From JAWLEV01 sp041685915 (lineage in GTDB: Bacteria > Chloroflexota > Anaerolineae > UBA1429): a stretch of 42,510 nucleotides of DNA. This document shows positions 33,337 to 40,133 of this stretch, piece after piece. A model generated the notes under the pieces. It saw only the letters and a program-made list of their open reading frames with translations. It ran no database searches and was not told the DNA's origin. Within the stretch, counting starts at the first letter, position 1. Each line of letters opens with the position of its first letter. The DNA is taken from NCBI GenBank assembly GCA_041685915.1, contig JAWLEV010000012.1, forward strand, positions 1 through 42,510, read 5' to 3'. The position numbers were made by a program, and so were the translations under genes.

Positions 33337-34312
33337 GCTGTTCGAGGGCTCGATCACCGATGTAGGCGGGCTGGAGGTGGGACATGCCACGGATAACGAG
33401 GCGTTGACGGGCTGCACCGTCGTGCTTTGTGGCAAGGGGACCCCCGCTGGTGGCATCGTGCGCGGACCGGCGCCCGGCACGCGGGAGATGGCCCTCCTAC
33501 GCCCGGGAACTCTGGTGCAAGAGGCCCACGGCATATTGCTCACGGGAGGAAGCGCCTTTGGCCTGGCCGCCGCCGACGGCGTGATGCGCTACCTGGAAGA
33601 ACAGGGCGTCGGGTACGATGCTGGCATAAGAGTACCCATCGTACCGGCCGCCGTGCTGTTTGATCTGGACGTGGGCGATGCTTCTACGCGACCCGACGCG
33701 CGCATGGGATATAAAGCATGCCAAAAAGCATCCAACAAGGCCTCGACACAGGGCAACGTGGGAGCCGGCACGGGCGCTACCGTCGGGAAACTGATGGGTA
33801 TCGAGCGGGCTACAAAGAGTGGGCTGGGCATGGCCAGTCTGAAAACCGGACGGCTCGTGGTGGCGAGTCTCGCCGTGGTGAACGCCTTTGGCGACGTAAT
33901 AGACCCTGCAAACGGAAAAGTCATCGCTGGCGCCCGAAACCCCAATGGCGATGGGCTTATCGATACTTCCCGTGCATTGCAGAGCCGCTCCATACGCACC
34001 GTCATGGCCTTCAAGAATACCGTCATCGGCGTGGTGGCCACCAACGCCCGTCTGGACGCTTCCCACGTCAACCATCTGGCTGCAGCGGCCCACGACGGCC
34101 TGGCGCGTACCATCCGCCCTGTACACACCCTATATGACGGAGACACTTTTTTCGCCCTGGCCACGGCCCAAGTGCGAGTACACCACACCCTCGTCACCGA
34201 TATGGCCGCCACAGCCACCACGCGCGCCGTGCTCAACGCCGTGTGGTCAGCGGAGAAAGCGGGCGGTCTCCCGTCCGCGACGCTCATGACAAACAGAACT
34301 GACAGGGGCTGA
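33326..34312 (+). CDS. P1-family (DmpA/BapA-like) self-processing aminopeptidase
   Basis: 328 aa Ntn-type peptidase, family S58. Motifs seen: GSAFGLAAADGVMRYLEE near 73 and GNVGAGTGATVGK near 147. By comparison with DmpA, the self-cleavage site should be Asn231-Thr232 (KNT followed by VIGVVATNA), leaving Thr232 as the nucleophile; this alignment is from memory. Relatives cleave N-terminal D- or beta-amino acids from peptides. It overlaps coaBC by 11 bp and ends the CoA operon, which suggests a role connected with pantothenate or beta-alanine, though this is speculative. ATG at 33326 with GAGGAGG upstream. Confidence 0.9.
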   Translation: MTDELFEGSITDVGGLEVGHATDNEALTGCTVVLCGKGTPAGGIVRGPAPGTREMALLRPGTLVQEAHGILLTGGSAFGLAAADGVMRYLEEQGVGYDAGIRVPIVPAAVLFDLDVGDASTRPDARMGYKACQKASNKASTQGNVGAGTGATVGKLMGIERATKSGLGMASLKTGRLVVASLAVVNAFGDVIDPANGKVIAGARNPNGDGLIDTSRALQSRSIRTVMAFKNTVIGVVATNARLDASHVNHLAAAAHDGLARTIRPVHTLYDGDTFFALATAQVRVHHTLVTDMAATATTRAVLNAVWSAEKAGGLPSATLMTNRTDRG

Positions 34313-34478
34313 ACACGCGGAAATGCCCGTCCCGCGCCTCGGCCCTCACCCGACGTTTGCTCTCCCACACAACAAGCCGAGACCCGCGTCCGGCCGCACA
34401 CTTGTTGTCGCAGCATATCGACGCCGATCTCGGCCACTTGTCGGACAAACTTGACTTCTCAACTCAAAAGATGATTTT

Positions 34479-34546
34479 GGGGGACATGATACTTGTCCAT
34501 CTCTCACCCGCTGGAAAGCGATCGGCAGAAAACGATCACGTCCCCC
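34479..34546. repeat. Imperfect inverted repeat between convergent genes
   Basis: GGGGGACATGAT (34479-34490) and ATCACGTCCCCC (34535-34546) pair at 11 of 12 positions around a 44-nt loop. It lies in the gap between the P1 peptidase and ferredoxin stops (34313-34560), which holds no other feature. Neither strand has a U-tract after it, so a terminator role is doubtful. Confidence 0.45.
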
Positions 34547-34560
34547 ATCGGGAACGGCGC

Positions 34561-34782
34561 CTATTCTCCAACTTCGATGATAAAGACGGGGCACACGTCG
34601 GCCGCCATCTGGGCGCATTCCTCCAAATCGTCGGAGATCTCACCCACGGCAGGATCGTCATCAACTCGATATTCCTCGACGATCTGGCTTATGCCGTCCT
34701 CATCTTCCTCAAAAACCTCGGGGCACTCGTCCTGACAGGCACCACAGGCAATGCACTCTTCCCGCTCGATTGTCACTCGCAT
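34561..34782 (-). CDS. Monocluster [4Fe-4S] ferredoxin
   Basis: 73 aa electron carrier. The N-terminal motif is CIACGACQDECP and the C-terminal one CAQMAADVCP, the same layout as Thermotoga maritima ferredoxin, in which three of the first cysteines plus the last bind one [4Fe-4S] cluster and the remaining pair can form a disulphide. An acidic loop (VFEEDEDGIS) is typical. ATG at 34782 with AAAGGAGG eight bases upstream; a longer reading to 34875 has no support. Monocistronic behind its own promoter; the redox partner is not evident. Confidence 0.92.
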   Translation of the reverse strand: MRVTIEREECIACGACQDECPEVFEEDEDGISQIVEEYRVDDDPAVGEISDDLEECAQMAADVCPVFIIEVGE

Positions 34783-34906
34783 TCGATTTACCTCCTTTGC
34801 GCTAAACAATTTGCTCCTAGCACCCCCTTGTGGGATGCCACCAACAATTTTATTACATCTTATACGCGGGGCCAAGATGATCTTTATCCCCGCAACACCG
34901 CTCTAT

Positions 34907-34935
34907 ATTATAGCATAATCCACAAGACTTGACAG
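34907..34935 (-). promoter_or_regulatory. Promoter of the ferredoxin gene
   Basis: Minus strand CTGTCA (34935-34930), 17-bp spacer, TATAAT (34912-34907). The transcript would have a leader of about 120 nt. Confidence 0.65.
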
Positions 34936-35130
34936 GTACGAAAAAGATTTTCCCCTTATCTGGCATGTACCAAATCAAGCCCCTGCTACATTGCGCGTAA
35001 CACGATGAATACTAGCCCCATGCAGCGAAAACTCCCTGTACGCGATTGTCGTCAGTACCCATCGAAACGCACGCGATCATAGAACAAGGAAATAATTAAC
35101 GAAAAAGTTACGAAGAAATTAGAAAAACTA

Positions 35131-35159
35131 TTGACCTAAGACGATATTAGGAGTATAAT
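35131..35159 (+). promoter_or_regulatory. Promoter of the sigma factor gene
   Basis: TTGACC (35131-35136), 17-bp spacer, TATAAT (35154-35159), with an AT-rich upstream stretch. Start point near 35166. Confidence 0.88.
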
Positions 35160-35200
35160 ATACACGTGGATCATTCATAAGAGTTGATGCGAGGTTATAG

Positions 35201-35245
35201 ATGAGAGATCCTTCGACTGCCGAGCTCGGTAGCGGTCCTCCCTGA
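35201..35245 (+). CDS. 14-codon leader ORF before the sigma factor gene
   Basis: Reads MRDPSTAELGSGPP then TGA. GAGG six bases upstream of the ATG is a fitting ribosome binding site, and it begins about 35 nt after the predicted transcript start. Its last six codons and stop lie inside the terminator hairpin 35224-35267, so a translating ribosome would prevent that hairpin from folding. The end, Pro-Pro-stop, is a context in which termination is slow. Short length means chance cannot be excluded. Confidence 0.5.
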   Translation: MRDPSTAELGSGPP

Positions 35246-35280
35246 CGATGAGGACAGGCGACCGAGCCTTTTTGCTTTTT
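35224..35280 (+). terminator. Intrinsic terminator/attenuator in the sigma factor leader
   Basis: GCTCGGT (35224-35230) pairs with ACCGAGC (35261-35267), and inside it GTCCTC (35235-35240) pairs with GAGGAC (35250-35255). CTTTTTGCTTTTT follows. It lies about 60-115 nt into the transcript and 130 bp before the coding start, so either it attenuates sigma factor expression or it ends a separate small RNA of about 115 nt. Confidence 0.8.
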
Positions 35281-35410
35281 GGCAAACCTCAGCAGTTAAA
35301 GGATTCTTCTTATCAGCCAAAGGGGAAGGGGGTGTCTGACTATTTGACTTGTTAGCCAACAGATAAGGTTTCAATCTACAATTCCATGTAGAATGGGGAG
35401 ACCAGCGAAT

Positions 35411-36625
35411 ATGTTGGAAGATCTACTAGAGAATGCAAAGGCGCAGGGCTATGTCACAGGCAAAGAGCTGTTGGAGCTTTACCCCAAAGTGGAAAAATGT
35501 ATTCCGCAAGTCGATGCACTGTTCGCAAAGTTAATCGATGAAGGTGTTGCAATTATGTTAGATACTTCCGAATCCTCCCACGACCTCTCAAACTCCTCCT
35601 CGTTGGAAAAAGAGGAAGATGAATTCACTGAGGACAACGAGATCGACAACAAAGAAATCCTCGAGGATGATGAAAATATCCTCGACGACACCGAAGAATA
35701 CGTGGACGTGGATGGCATATCCGTGGACGATACGGTCAGCCTGTATTTCAGGCAGATGGGCTGCGTACCCTTACTCGATAAATCGGAAGAGGTGACGTTG
35801 GCACGTCAGATGGAAGAGGGCAAAGAAGCCCTTGCGAAACTGAGGAAAGAGGATGTCTCCCTGGAAGAAGAAAGAAGGCTGCGCGGGGCCGTGGATAGGG
35901 GAGATAAAGCCCGTAAAAAACTTACCGAGGCGAACACCCGCCTGGTAGTCAGCGTGGCAAAAAAGTATACGGGGAATGGCGTCCCCTTTCTCGACCTGAT
36001 ACAGGAAGGCAACATCGGACTCATGAAAGCGGTGGAAAAGTTCGATTATCGCCGTGGCTATAAATTCAGTACCTATGCTACATGGTGGATCCGCCAGGGA
36101 ATAACCAGAGCCCTTGCTCAACAGAGCAGACTCATTCGTATCCCCGTCCACGCAGGGGACCAAATCCGCCGCATCTATCGCACCATCGAGAGTTACGAAA
36201 AGGAAACGGGAGAGCGCCCCACGAAAGAAGAGATCTCTGAAAGAACGGGAATAAGCGTGAGCAAGATCGAGCTCTTGATGCGAAGCTCCCGGTATCCCAT
36301 CTCCCTGGAAATGCCCGTGGGGGAGGATGACGATTCCGAGTTCGGGGATTTTATCGAGGACGACGACTCTCTTACCCCCACCGAGGTCACTCACCAACAT
36401 CTTTTGCGCGAGGCGCTGCAAAAGATCATGACCTCCCTAAGCCCTCGCGAAGCACGTATCCTTCGCCTCCGCTTCGGACTTCGGGACGGGCGTGCACATA
36501 CGTTGGAAGAGGTAGGACAAAAGTTTGGCCTCACCAGGGAACGTATTCGTCAGATCGAGCATGAGGCCCTGGACAGGCTGCGGTGCCCCTACCGCCGCAG
36601 ACAGCTGATGGATTACCTAAGATAA
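35411..36625 (+). CDS. Primary-type (RpoD/SigA-like) RNA polymerase sigma factor
   Basis: 404 aa. A short region 1.1-like N-terminus (LLENAKAQGYVTGKELLELYP) is followed by an acidic linker at about 55-95, region 1.2 (SLYFRQMGCVPLL), region 2 with FLDLIQEGNIGLMKAVEKFD and YKFSTYATWWIRQGITRA, region 3, and region 4 with LRFGLRDGRAHTLEEVGQ and TRERIRQIE. All parts of a group 1/2 sigma are present. I chose the ATG at 35411, with GGGGAG 10 bases upstream; the in-frame ATG at 35393 has no site. Whether this is the sole housekeeping sigma cannot be said from one window. Confidence 0.93.
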   Translation: MLEDLLENAKAQGYVTGKELLELYPKVEKCIPQVDALFAKLIDEGVAIMLDTSESSHDLSNSSSLEKEEDEFTEDNEIDNKEILEDDENILDDTEEYVDVDGISVDDTVSLYFRQMGCVPLLDKSEEVTLARQMEEGKEALAKLRKEDVSLEEERRLRGAVDRGDKARKKLTEANTRLVVSVAKKYTGNGVPFLDLIQEGNIGLMKAVEKFDYRRGYKFSTYATWWIRQGITRALAQQSRLIRIPVHAGDQIRRIYRTIESYEKETGERPTKEEISERTGISVSKIELLMRSSRYPISLEMPVGEDDDSEFGDFIEDDDSLTPTEVTHQHLLREALQKIMTSLSPREARILRLRFGLRDGRAHTLEEVGQKFGLTRERIRQIEHEALDRLRCPYRRRQLMDYLR

Positions 36626-36649
36626 GGCCGTGCCCCGGCATATACGCAT

Positions 36650-36694
36650 AAACAGATCGGCCGCTGCCAAAACAGCGGCCGATCTGTTTATTTT
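36650..36694 (+). terminator. Intrinsic terminator of the sigma factor gene
   Basis: A 17-bp perfect stem (36650-36666 with 36673-36689, core GATCGGCCGCTG), 6-nt loop, then ATTTT. It begins 25 bp after the stop codon. Confidence 0.92.
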
Positions 36695-36741
36695 GATACC
36701 ATAGATGGCCTGGCGAACGAGGGCATCTACATATAACAAGC

Positions 36742-36778
36742 CAATGTAAGGAATAGCAATCGCGATTCCTTCACATTG
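36742..36778. repeat. Inverted repeat between the sigma factor and carD genes
   Basis: CAATGTAAGGAAT (36742-36754) pairs with ATTCCTTCACATTG (36765-36778) with one bulged base and a 10-nt loop. Neither side has a clear U-tract. It lies between two convergent genes, after the sigma terminator. Confidence 0.55.
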
Positions 36779-36887
36779 ACAAAATCTACACCCGGGATAG
36801 GATCCAGACCGTGGTGTGCCTCAATCCTCCGCACGCCACACGGACAAAATGGCCGCAATCAGCGAGCCAGAAAAGACCGCAAGAACC

Positions 36888-36906
36888 GCGTCCTTTCCCA
36901 GGACGC
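36888..36906 (-). terminator. Hairpin just after carD, terminator-like
   Basis: GCGTCCT-ttccc-AGGACGC, a perfect 7-bp stem beginning 7 bp after the carD stop. The following minus-strand bases (GGTTCTTGCGGTCTTTT) are only moderately T-rich. Confidence 0.45.
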
Positions 36907-36912
36907 AACAGA

Positions 36913-37422
36913 CTATTCTTCCTCGGGAACCATCTCCAGCAACTTTTCCTCGATCTCTTGCATGGCCTCTGCCCGATCGACATCGGCGGCAAGCGCGAGC
37001 TCGCCCGCCAGTACCTCTTTGCCCTGCTCCAGAAACCTGCGATCCGTGGTTCCTAAGGAGCGATGGAGGCTCATGGCAAATAGCTCACGCACCAGCTTTA
37101 CCACTTCGGCAAATTGCCCCGATTGAAGACGCTCGCTCATAATGGCCTTGCGAGCGCGAAAATCGGTCTCTATCTCGTCCTCATCGGGGGCTTTGGTAAG
37201 AGCAGAAAGCATCTCACGCAAGTTGGAGGCCTCTCCCACCCGGCGCAAACCGACACGCTCGGCATCGTCCACGGGCACCATCAAGCGCATCTCCCTGGGG
37301 CTGGGAATGGTATCTATCACATAGTAAAAGTTGCTCGAATCACCGATACTCTTCTCCTGGATACGCACGATGGTTCCTGCCCCATGGTAGGGATGCACCA
37401 CTTTGCTTCCAACGGCATACAT
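36913..37422 (-). CDS. carD: CarD-family transcriptional regulator
   Basis: 169 aa. The N-terminal CarD/TRCF RNA-polymerase-interaction domain (GSKVVHPYHGAGTIVRIQEK, about 5-60) is followed by an all-helical DNA-binding domain (about 75-160), with LVRELFAMSLHRSLGTTDRRFL typical of CdnL/CarD. Such proteins bind the RNA polymerase beta subunit and stabilise open complexes at sigma70-type promoters, rRNA promoters above all. ATG at 37422 with AAAGGAGGTGG upstream. It faces the sigma factor gene and follows rplP on the same strand with a 189-bp gap. Confidence 0.94.
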   Translation of the reverse strand: MYAVGSKVVHPYHGAGTIVRIQEKSIGDSSNFYYVIDTIPSPREMRLMVPVDDAERVGLRRVGEASNLREMLSALTKAPDEDEIETDFRARKAIMSERLQSGQFAEVVKLVRELFAMSLHRSLGTTDRRFLEQGKEVLAGELALAADVDRAEAMQEIEEKLLEMVPEEE

Positions 37423-37581
37423 AACAGAGACCCACCTCCTTTAACAACGCCGACCGAACGGGAATGCCGCCAATGTCAAACCTTCCCAAAACAGAGCATC
37501 CCTCAATCCATAAAGCATGACCATGCCCCCTCCACTTTCAATTGTCGGGGCTGTTGTTTATCGAAAAAGGGGGCACTGACG

Positions 37582-37619
37582 ATCAAAAAGCGTCAAACGA
37601 GCCCTATAACGCTACGCTT
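37582..37619 (-). terminator. Weak terminator-like hairpin at the end of rplP
   Basis: AAGCGT (minus strand, 37619-37614) can pair with ACGCTT (37593-37588), followed by TTTTGATC. The stem overlaps the rplP stop codon and the loop is 20 nt, so it is weak. The remaining gap to carD (37423-37587) shows no clear promoter. Confidence 0.3.
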
Positions 37620-38043
37620 CCCCACGGGTCGTCGTCGCGTCTCGGGATACAAAGCGGGTCTTGATGGGGAGTTTTTGGCTTGCCAACCAAAGCGCCCTTT
37701 CGGCGACCTCTTCCTCAACACCTCCTACTTCGCAAATGATGCGGCCTGGCTTTACCACAGCCACGTAATGGTCCACAACACCTTTACCACTGCCCTGTCG
37801 GGTCTCGGCCGGTTTTTTGGTCACCGGCTTATCGGGGAAAATACGAATCCAAAGCTGACCCCTACGCCTCATATGACGAACGATTGCGCGCCGCGCGGCC
37901 TCGATCTGCCGGCTGGTAATCCAGGCGGGCTCCAGTGCCTTGAGACCGTAATCGCCAAAGGAGACCTCATATCCTCGAGAGGCCTTGCCCTTCATACGCC
38001 CACGGTGGTGCTTCGGATACTTTAACTGTGTTGGCATTAACAT
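37612..38043 (-). CDS. rplP: 50S ribosomal protein L16
   Basis: 143 aa. Complete L16, a protein at the base of the central protuberance that contacts A-site tRNA. Recognisable parts: MPTQLKYPKHHRGRMKGKA at the start, ITSRQIEAARRAIVRHMRRRG near 45, and IFPDKPVTKKPAETRQGSGK. ATG at 38043 with AAGGAG nine bases upstream. It follows rpsC by 13 bp in the usual order, but the next genes of the S10 operon (rpmC, rpsQ) are absent; carD follows instead. Confidence 0.97.
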   Translation of the reverse strand: MLMPTQLKYPKHHRGRMKGKASRGYEVSFGDYGLKALEPAWITSRQIEAARRAIVRHMRRRGQLWIRIFPDKPVTKKPAETRQGSGKGVVDHYVAVVKPGRIICEVGGVEEEVAERALWLASQKLPIKTRFVSRDATTTRGEA

Positions 38044-38056
38044 TACAGAGAACTCC

Positions 38057-38719
38057 TTATGTAGTTGCCGTTTCTTCCATCGTCGGCAAAATATCTCCGT
38101 GATATATCCAAACCTTGATACCTATATGACCAAACGCGGTCACGGCCTCTTCTCGCGCAAAGTCGATGTCGGCCCTCAACGTATGCAAGGGGACGCGTCC
38201 CTCGTGGGTCCATTCTCGGCGGGACATCTCAGTGCCACCCAGACGACCTTTGCAGGCTACCTTGGCGCCCTCTGCCCCCGCCCGCATGGCCGTCGATACC
38301 GCGCGACGCATCGCGCGCCTATAGGAGACGCGCCGCTCTATCTGATCGGCAATATTCTCTGCCACGACGTGAGCATCGGTCTCGGGATTCTCTACCTCCT
38401 GCACGTCAAGTCTCAGATTACTACCCGTTACCCCCGTCAAATCCTCAAGCTTTTCCTTGAGGGCCTTTACCGTAGATCCCCGACGCCCAATGACCACACC
38501 CGGCTTGGCCGTATGTATTTCTATCACGATACGCTTGGGGAACCGTTCGATCTGAATGCGAGAAATTCCCGCACGTCCCACTTCTCTATGAATGAGATCG
38601 CGGATATCCTTATCCTCTTTGATCAATCGGGCGTACTCTTCGCCCTCCGCATACCAGTTCGACCGCCATTCCTCGTTAATACCAAGCCTGAATCCAATGG
38701 GATGAACTTTACGACCCAA
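38057..38719 (-). CDS. rpsC: 30S ribosomal protein S3
   Basis: 220 aa. Complete S3 with the N-terminal MGRKVHPIGFRLGI, a KH domain with VVIGRRGSTVKALKEKL near 75, and the C-terminal domain ending near GHIGIKVWIYHGD. TTG start with AGGAGGG four bases upstream. Unusually, rplV is not upstream: rpsU precedes it by 105 bp on the same strand. No frameshift or decay was seen, so it should be functional. Confidence 0.97.
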   Translation of the reverse strand: MGRKVHPIGFRLGINEEWRSNWYAEGEEYARLIKEDKDIRDLIHREVGRAGISRIQIERFPKRIVIEIHTAKPGVVIGRRGSTVKALKEKLEDLTGVTGSNLRLDVQEVENPETDAHVVAENIADQIERRVSYRRAMRRAVSTAMRAGAEGAKVACKGRLGGTEMSRREWTHEGRVPLHTLRADIDFAREEAVTAFGHIGIKVWIYHGDILPTMEETATT

Positions 38720-38824
38720 AATACCCTCCTGCCAGAACTTTTATACAAGACAGCACACTCACCTGCCCCCCGTCACTAATCCTTAAACGACGATACCTAT
38801 CCAATCAGATACACCGATCTCCCT

Positions 38825-39031
38825 TTACCAGCGGCGATTCCTCATCTTACGCGTCGTCTTGCGGCTCTTTCTCAGTTTTCGAGCCGCCTGCCGCTTGCGT
38901 TCCTGCGAAGGCTTCTCATAGAAGCGACGACGCCGAACGGTGGAGAGTATCCTCTCCCGCTGAACAGCCTTACGAAAACGCTTCAACAAACCTTCGATCG
39001 ACTCGCCATCTCGTCGAACAACACTTGCCAT
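38825..39031 (-). CDS. rpsU: 30S ribosomal protein S21
   Basis: 68 aa, basic. MASVVRRDGESIEGLLKRFR and RRRRFYEKPSQERKRQAARK are typical of S21, which sits at the 30S platform near the anti-Shine-Dalgarno. ATG at 39031 with GGGGTGAG about 10 bases upstream; a longer reading to 39106 would add residues that do not match the family. First of the minus-strand run rpsU-rpsC-rplP behind one clear promoter. Confidence 0.95.
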   Translation of the reverse strand: MASVVRRDGESIEGLLKRFRKAVQRERILSTVRRRRFYEKPSQERKRQAARKLRKSRKTTRKMRNRRW

Positions 39032-39323
39032 ACTATTAAGTCTCACCCCTTTCCAATGCTCCTCTATCGTTGCACTGCCCTCCCGACCAATGCTACAAAA
39101 ATACAATGAATCTCATCAACTCTCCAAGAGATACCGATCAGCCACCATCGCAGAAAAAGAGATAGCGACCAAGAGACAACGATCTCTCATAAATCGCCAT
39201 CAGAAGCAAGAACCCGCTACGGATTCTACTATCAAATTCTTCTGCTCTCGCTCCTGACCTCAATATATACTAAGGAGAGCACAAGATCGACACGTCTCTG
39301 CGTAAAATACACACAAAGACGTG
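39032..39323 (-). promoter_or_regulatory. Long structured leader of rpsU
   Basis: About 290 nt lie between the predicted start point (near 39323) and the rpsU ATG, with no gene. Minus-strand CACGTCT (39323-39317) pairs with AGACGTG (39297-39291), and GCTCTC (near 39280) with GAGAGC (near 39243). A leader this long is more than an S21 gene needs for translation and may be a binding site for ribosomal protein feedback; I do not recognise a known motif. With 39359-39482 it makes up a gene-free stretch of about 450 bp. Confidence 0.4.
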
Positions 39324-39329
39324 AGTACT

Positions 39330-39358
39330 AGTATAATAGCAGACGTCGGATCGTGCAA
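39330..39358 (-). promoter_or_regulatory. Promoter of rpsU-rpsC-rplP
   Basis: Minus strand TTGCAC (39358-39353), 17-bp spacer, TATACT (39335-39330). The overlapping plus-strand TATAAT (39332-39337) has no -35. Confidence 0.7.
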
Positions 39359-39392
39359 ATTGAGAGGCAGGGACACAGAACATGAAGGTCAT

Positions 39393-39440
39393 CTAGGATA
39401 ATGGGCGATGATTTTCGCCCATTATCCTAGAATTATTTTA
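39393..39440 (+). terminator. 16-bp perfect hairpin with plus-strand U-tract
   Basis: CTAGGATAATGGGCGA (39393-39408), 6-nt loop, exact complement 39415-39430, then AATTATTTTA on the plus strand. No plus-strand gene precedes it. On the minus strand it lies 52 bp after the small unknown gene (39483) and would end that operon, but without a U-tract. It may serve as a minus-strand end structure or end an unseen plus-strand RNA. Confidence 0.55.
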
Positions 39441-39482
39441 ACTGCGAGGTCTTCCCTCCAGGAAGACGATATCCGAGGTTCA

Positions 39483-39746
39483 TCACGCATCGCCTTCCAC
39501 GTATTTCATCTCTGGTATCTGATCGAGCATCTCGATCACCGCACGCTTGATCTTCATCCTGGCGTGCCATCTGTCAGCTCCAGTCCCCAGATCCCGGGCC
39601 CCTACCAGGCCGTCCACAATCCGATAAAAGGGGACGCCGGCAGACCCTTCGACCCGATGCTCCTCCGCCATACGGAGAATGACCTCCTGCACATGGGAGG
39701 GCGTCAGCTCGGAAAATACCTGATCCAGAACTTTCTGCACACTCAT
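39483..39746 (-). CDS. Small protein of unknown function in the permease operon
   Basis: 87 aa, pI mixed, no membrane segment, no cysteines. Helical N-terminus (SVQKVLDQVFSELTPSHVQEVILRM) and a basic middle (DRWHARMKIKRAVIEMLDQIP). I do not recognise a family. ATG at 39746 with GAGAGGACAG upstream, a good site. It lies 43 bp after the thioredoxin-like gene on the same strand and is the last gene of the ArsR-controlled run, so it is probably expressed with the permease. Confidence 0.7.
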   Translation of the reverse strand: MSVQKVLDQVFSELTPSHVQEVILRMAEEHRVEGSAGVPFYRIVDGLVGARDLGTGADRWHARMKIKRAVIEMLDQIPEMKYVEGDA

Positions 39747-39789
39747 CTCTGTCCTCTCACCAAATGGACCTTTTCACGCACACTCGATA

Positions 39790-40041
39790 CTAGTCATCAA
39801 CCGGCGCAGCCTCCTCGAGCCAGGCCACAACCTCCTTTTTTCTCGGGAGACGCCCCGAGACCTTCAATTCCTCATCGATCACCAGACCGGGCGTGCCCAC
39901 GATGGGATACTCCATGATCTCATCCATCTGTGTCACCTTGGTCAAAGTGGCTTCCACCCCCGCTTCCTCAGCGGCCTCCTGTGCTATCTTTTCTAAGCGC
40001 TTACAACGCGGGCATCCGGGCCCCAATACCTTGATCTCCAT
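39790..40041 (-). CDS. Small thioredoxin-like redox protein (CPRC)
   Basis: 83 aa, the 'redox-active disulphide protein 2' type of the thioredoxin fold. The active pair is C10-C13 in GPGCPRCKRLE, and the cis-proline segment reads VGTPGLVIDEEL near 53. It lacks extra secretion signals, so it is cytoplasmic. ATG at 40041 with GGGAGG eight bases upstream. Genes of this type are often found beside permeases of the PF03773 family, as here (92 bp downstream of it), which suggests it reduces a thiol or metalloid substrate of the system. Confidence 0.87.
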   Translation of the reverse strand: MEIKVLGPGCPRCKRLEKIAQEAAEEAGVEATLTKVTQMDEIMEYPIVGTPGLVIDEELKVSGRLPRKKEVVAWLEEAAPVDD

Positions 40042-40133
40042 TACTACAACCTCCCTCGCATTCACTGTCGCCATTCAACCGAACGTTTGCCTCTCTACCG
40101 AAAAACGATCCCTTCTCCTTATCTCCCCTCCTT

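Larger units (their letters stand above)
34783..35410. other. Intergenic region between ferredoxin and sigma factor genes
   Basis: 628 bp, AT-rich in its middle. It holds the ferredoxin promoter (34907-34935, minus), an unassigned stretch 34936-35130 in which I see no gene, the sigma factor promoter (35131-35159), the leader ORF and terminator (35201-35280), and about 130 bp of further leader before the sigma start. No second promoter is convincing in 35281-35410; TTGACT at 35344 lacks a -10. Confidence 0.7.

Noticed and set aside
34346..34618. Minus-strand 90-codon frame after the ferredoxin gene
   Set aside because: It starts inside the ferredoxin gene in another frame, is arginine-rich and has no ribosome binding site or family.
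35393..35410. ATG at 35393 as the sigma factor start
   Set aside because: No purine-rich site precedes it, whereas GGGGAG precedes the ATG at 35411, which matches family N-termini.
39332..39337. Plus-strand TATAAT as a small RNA promoter
   Set aside because: No -35 hexamer at 16-18 bp and no extended -10; kept only as a remark.
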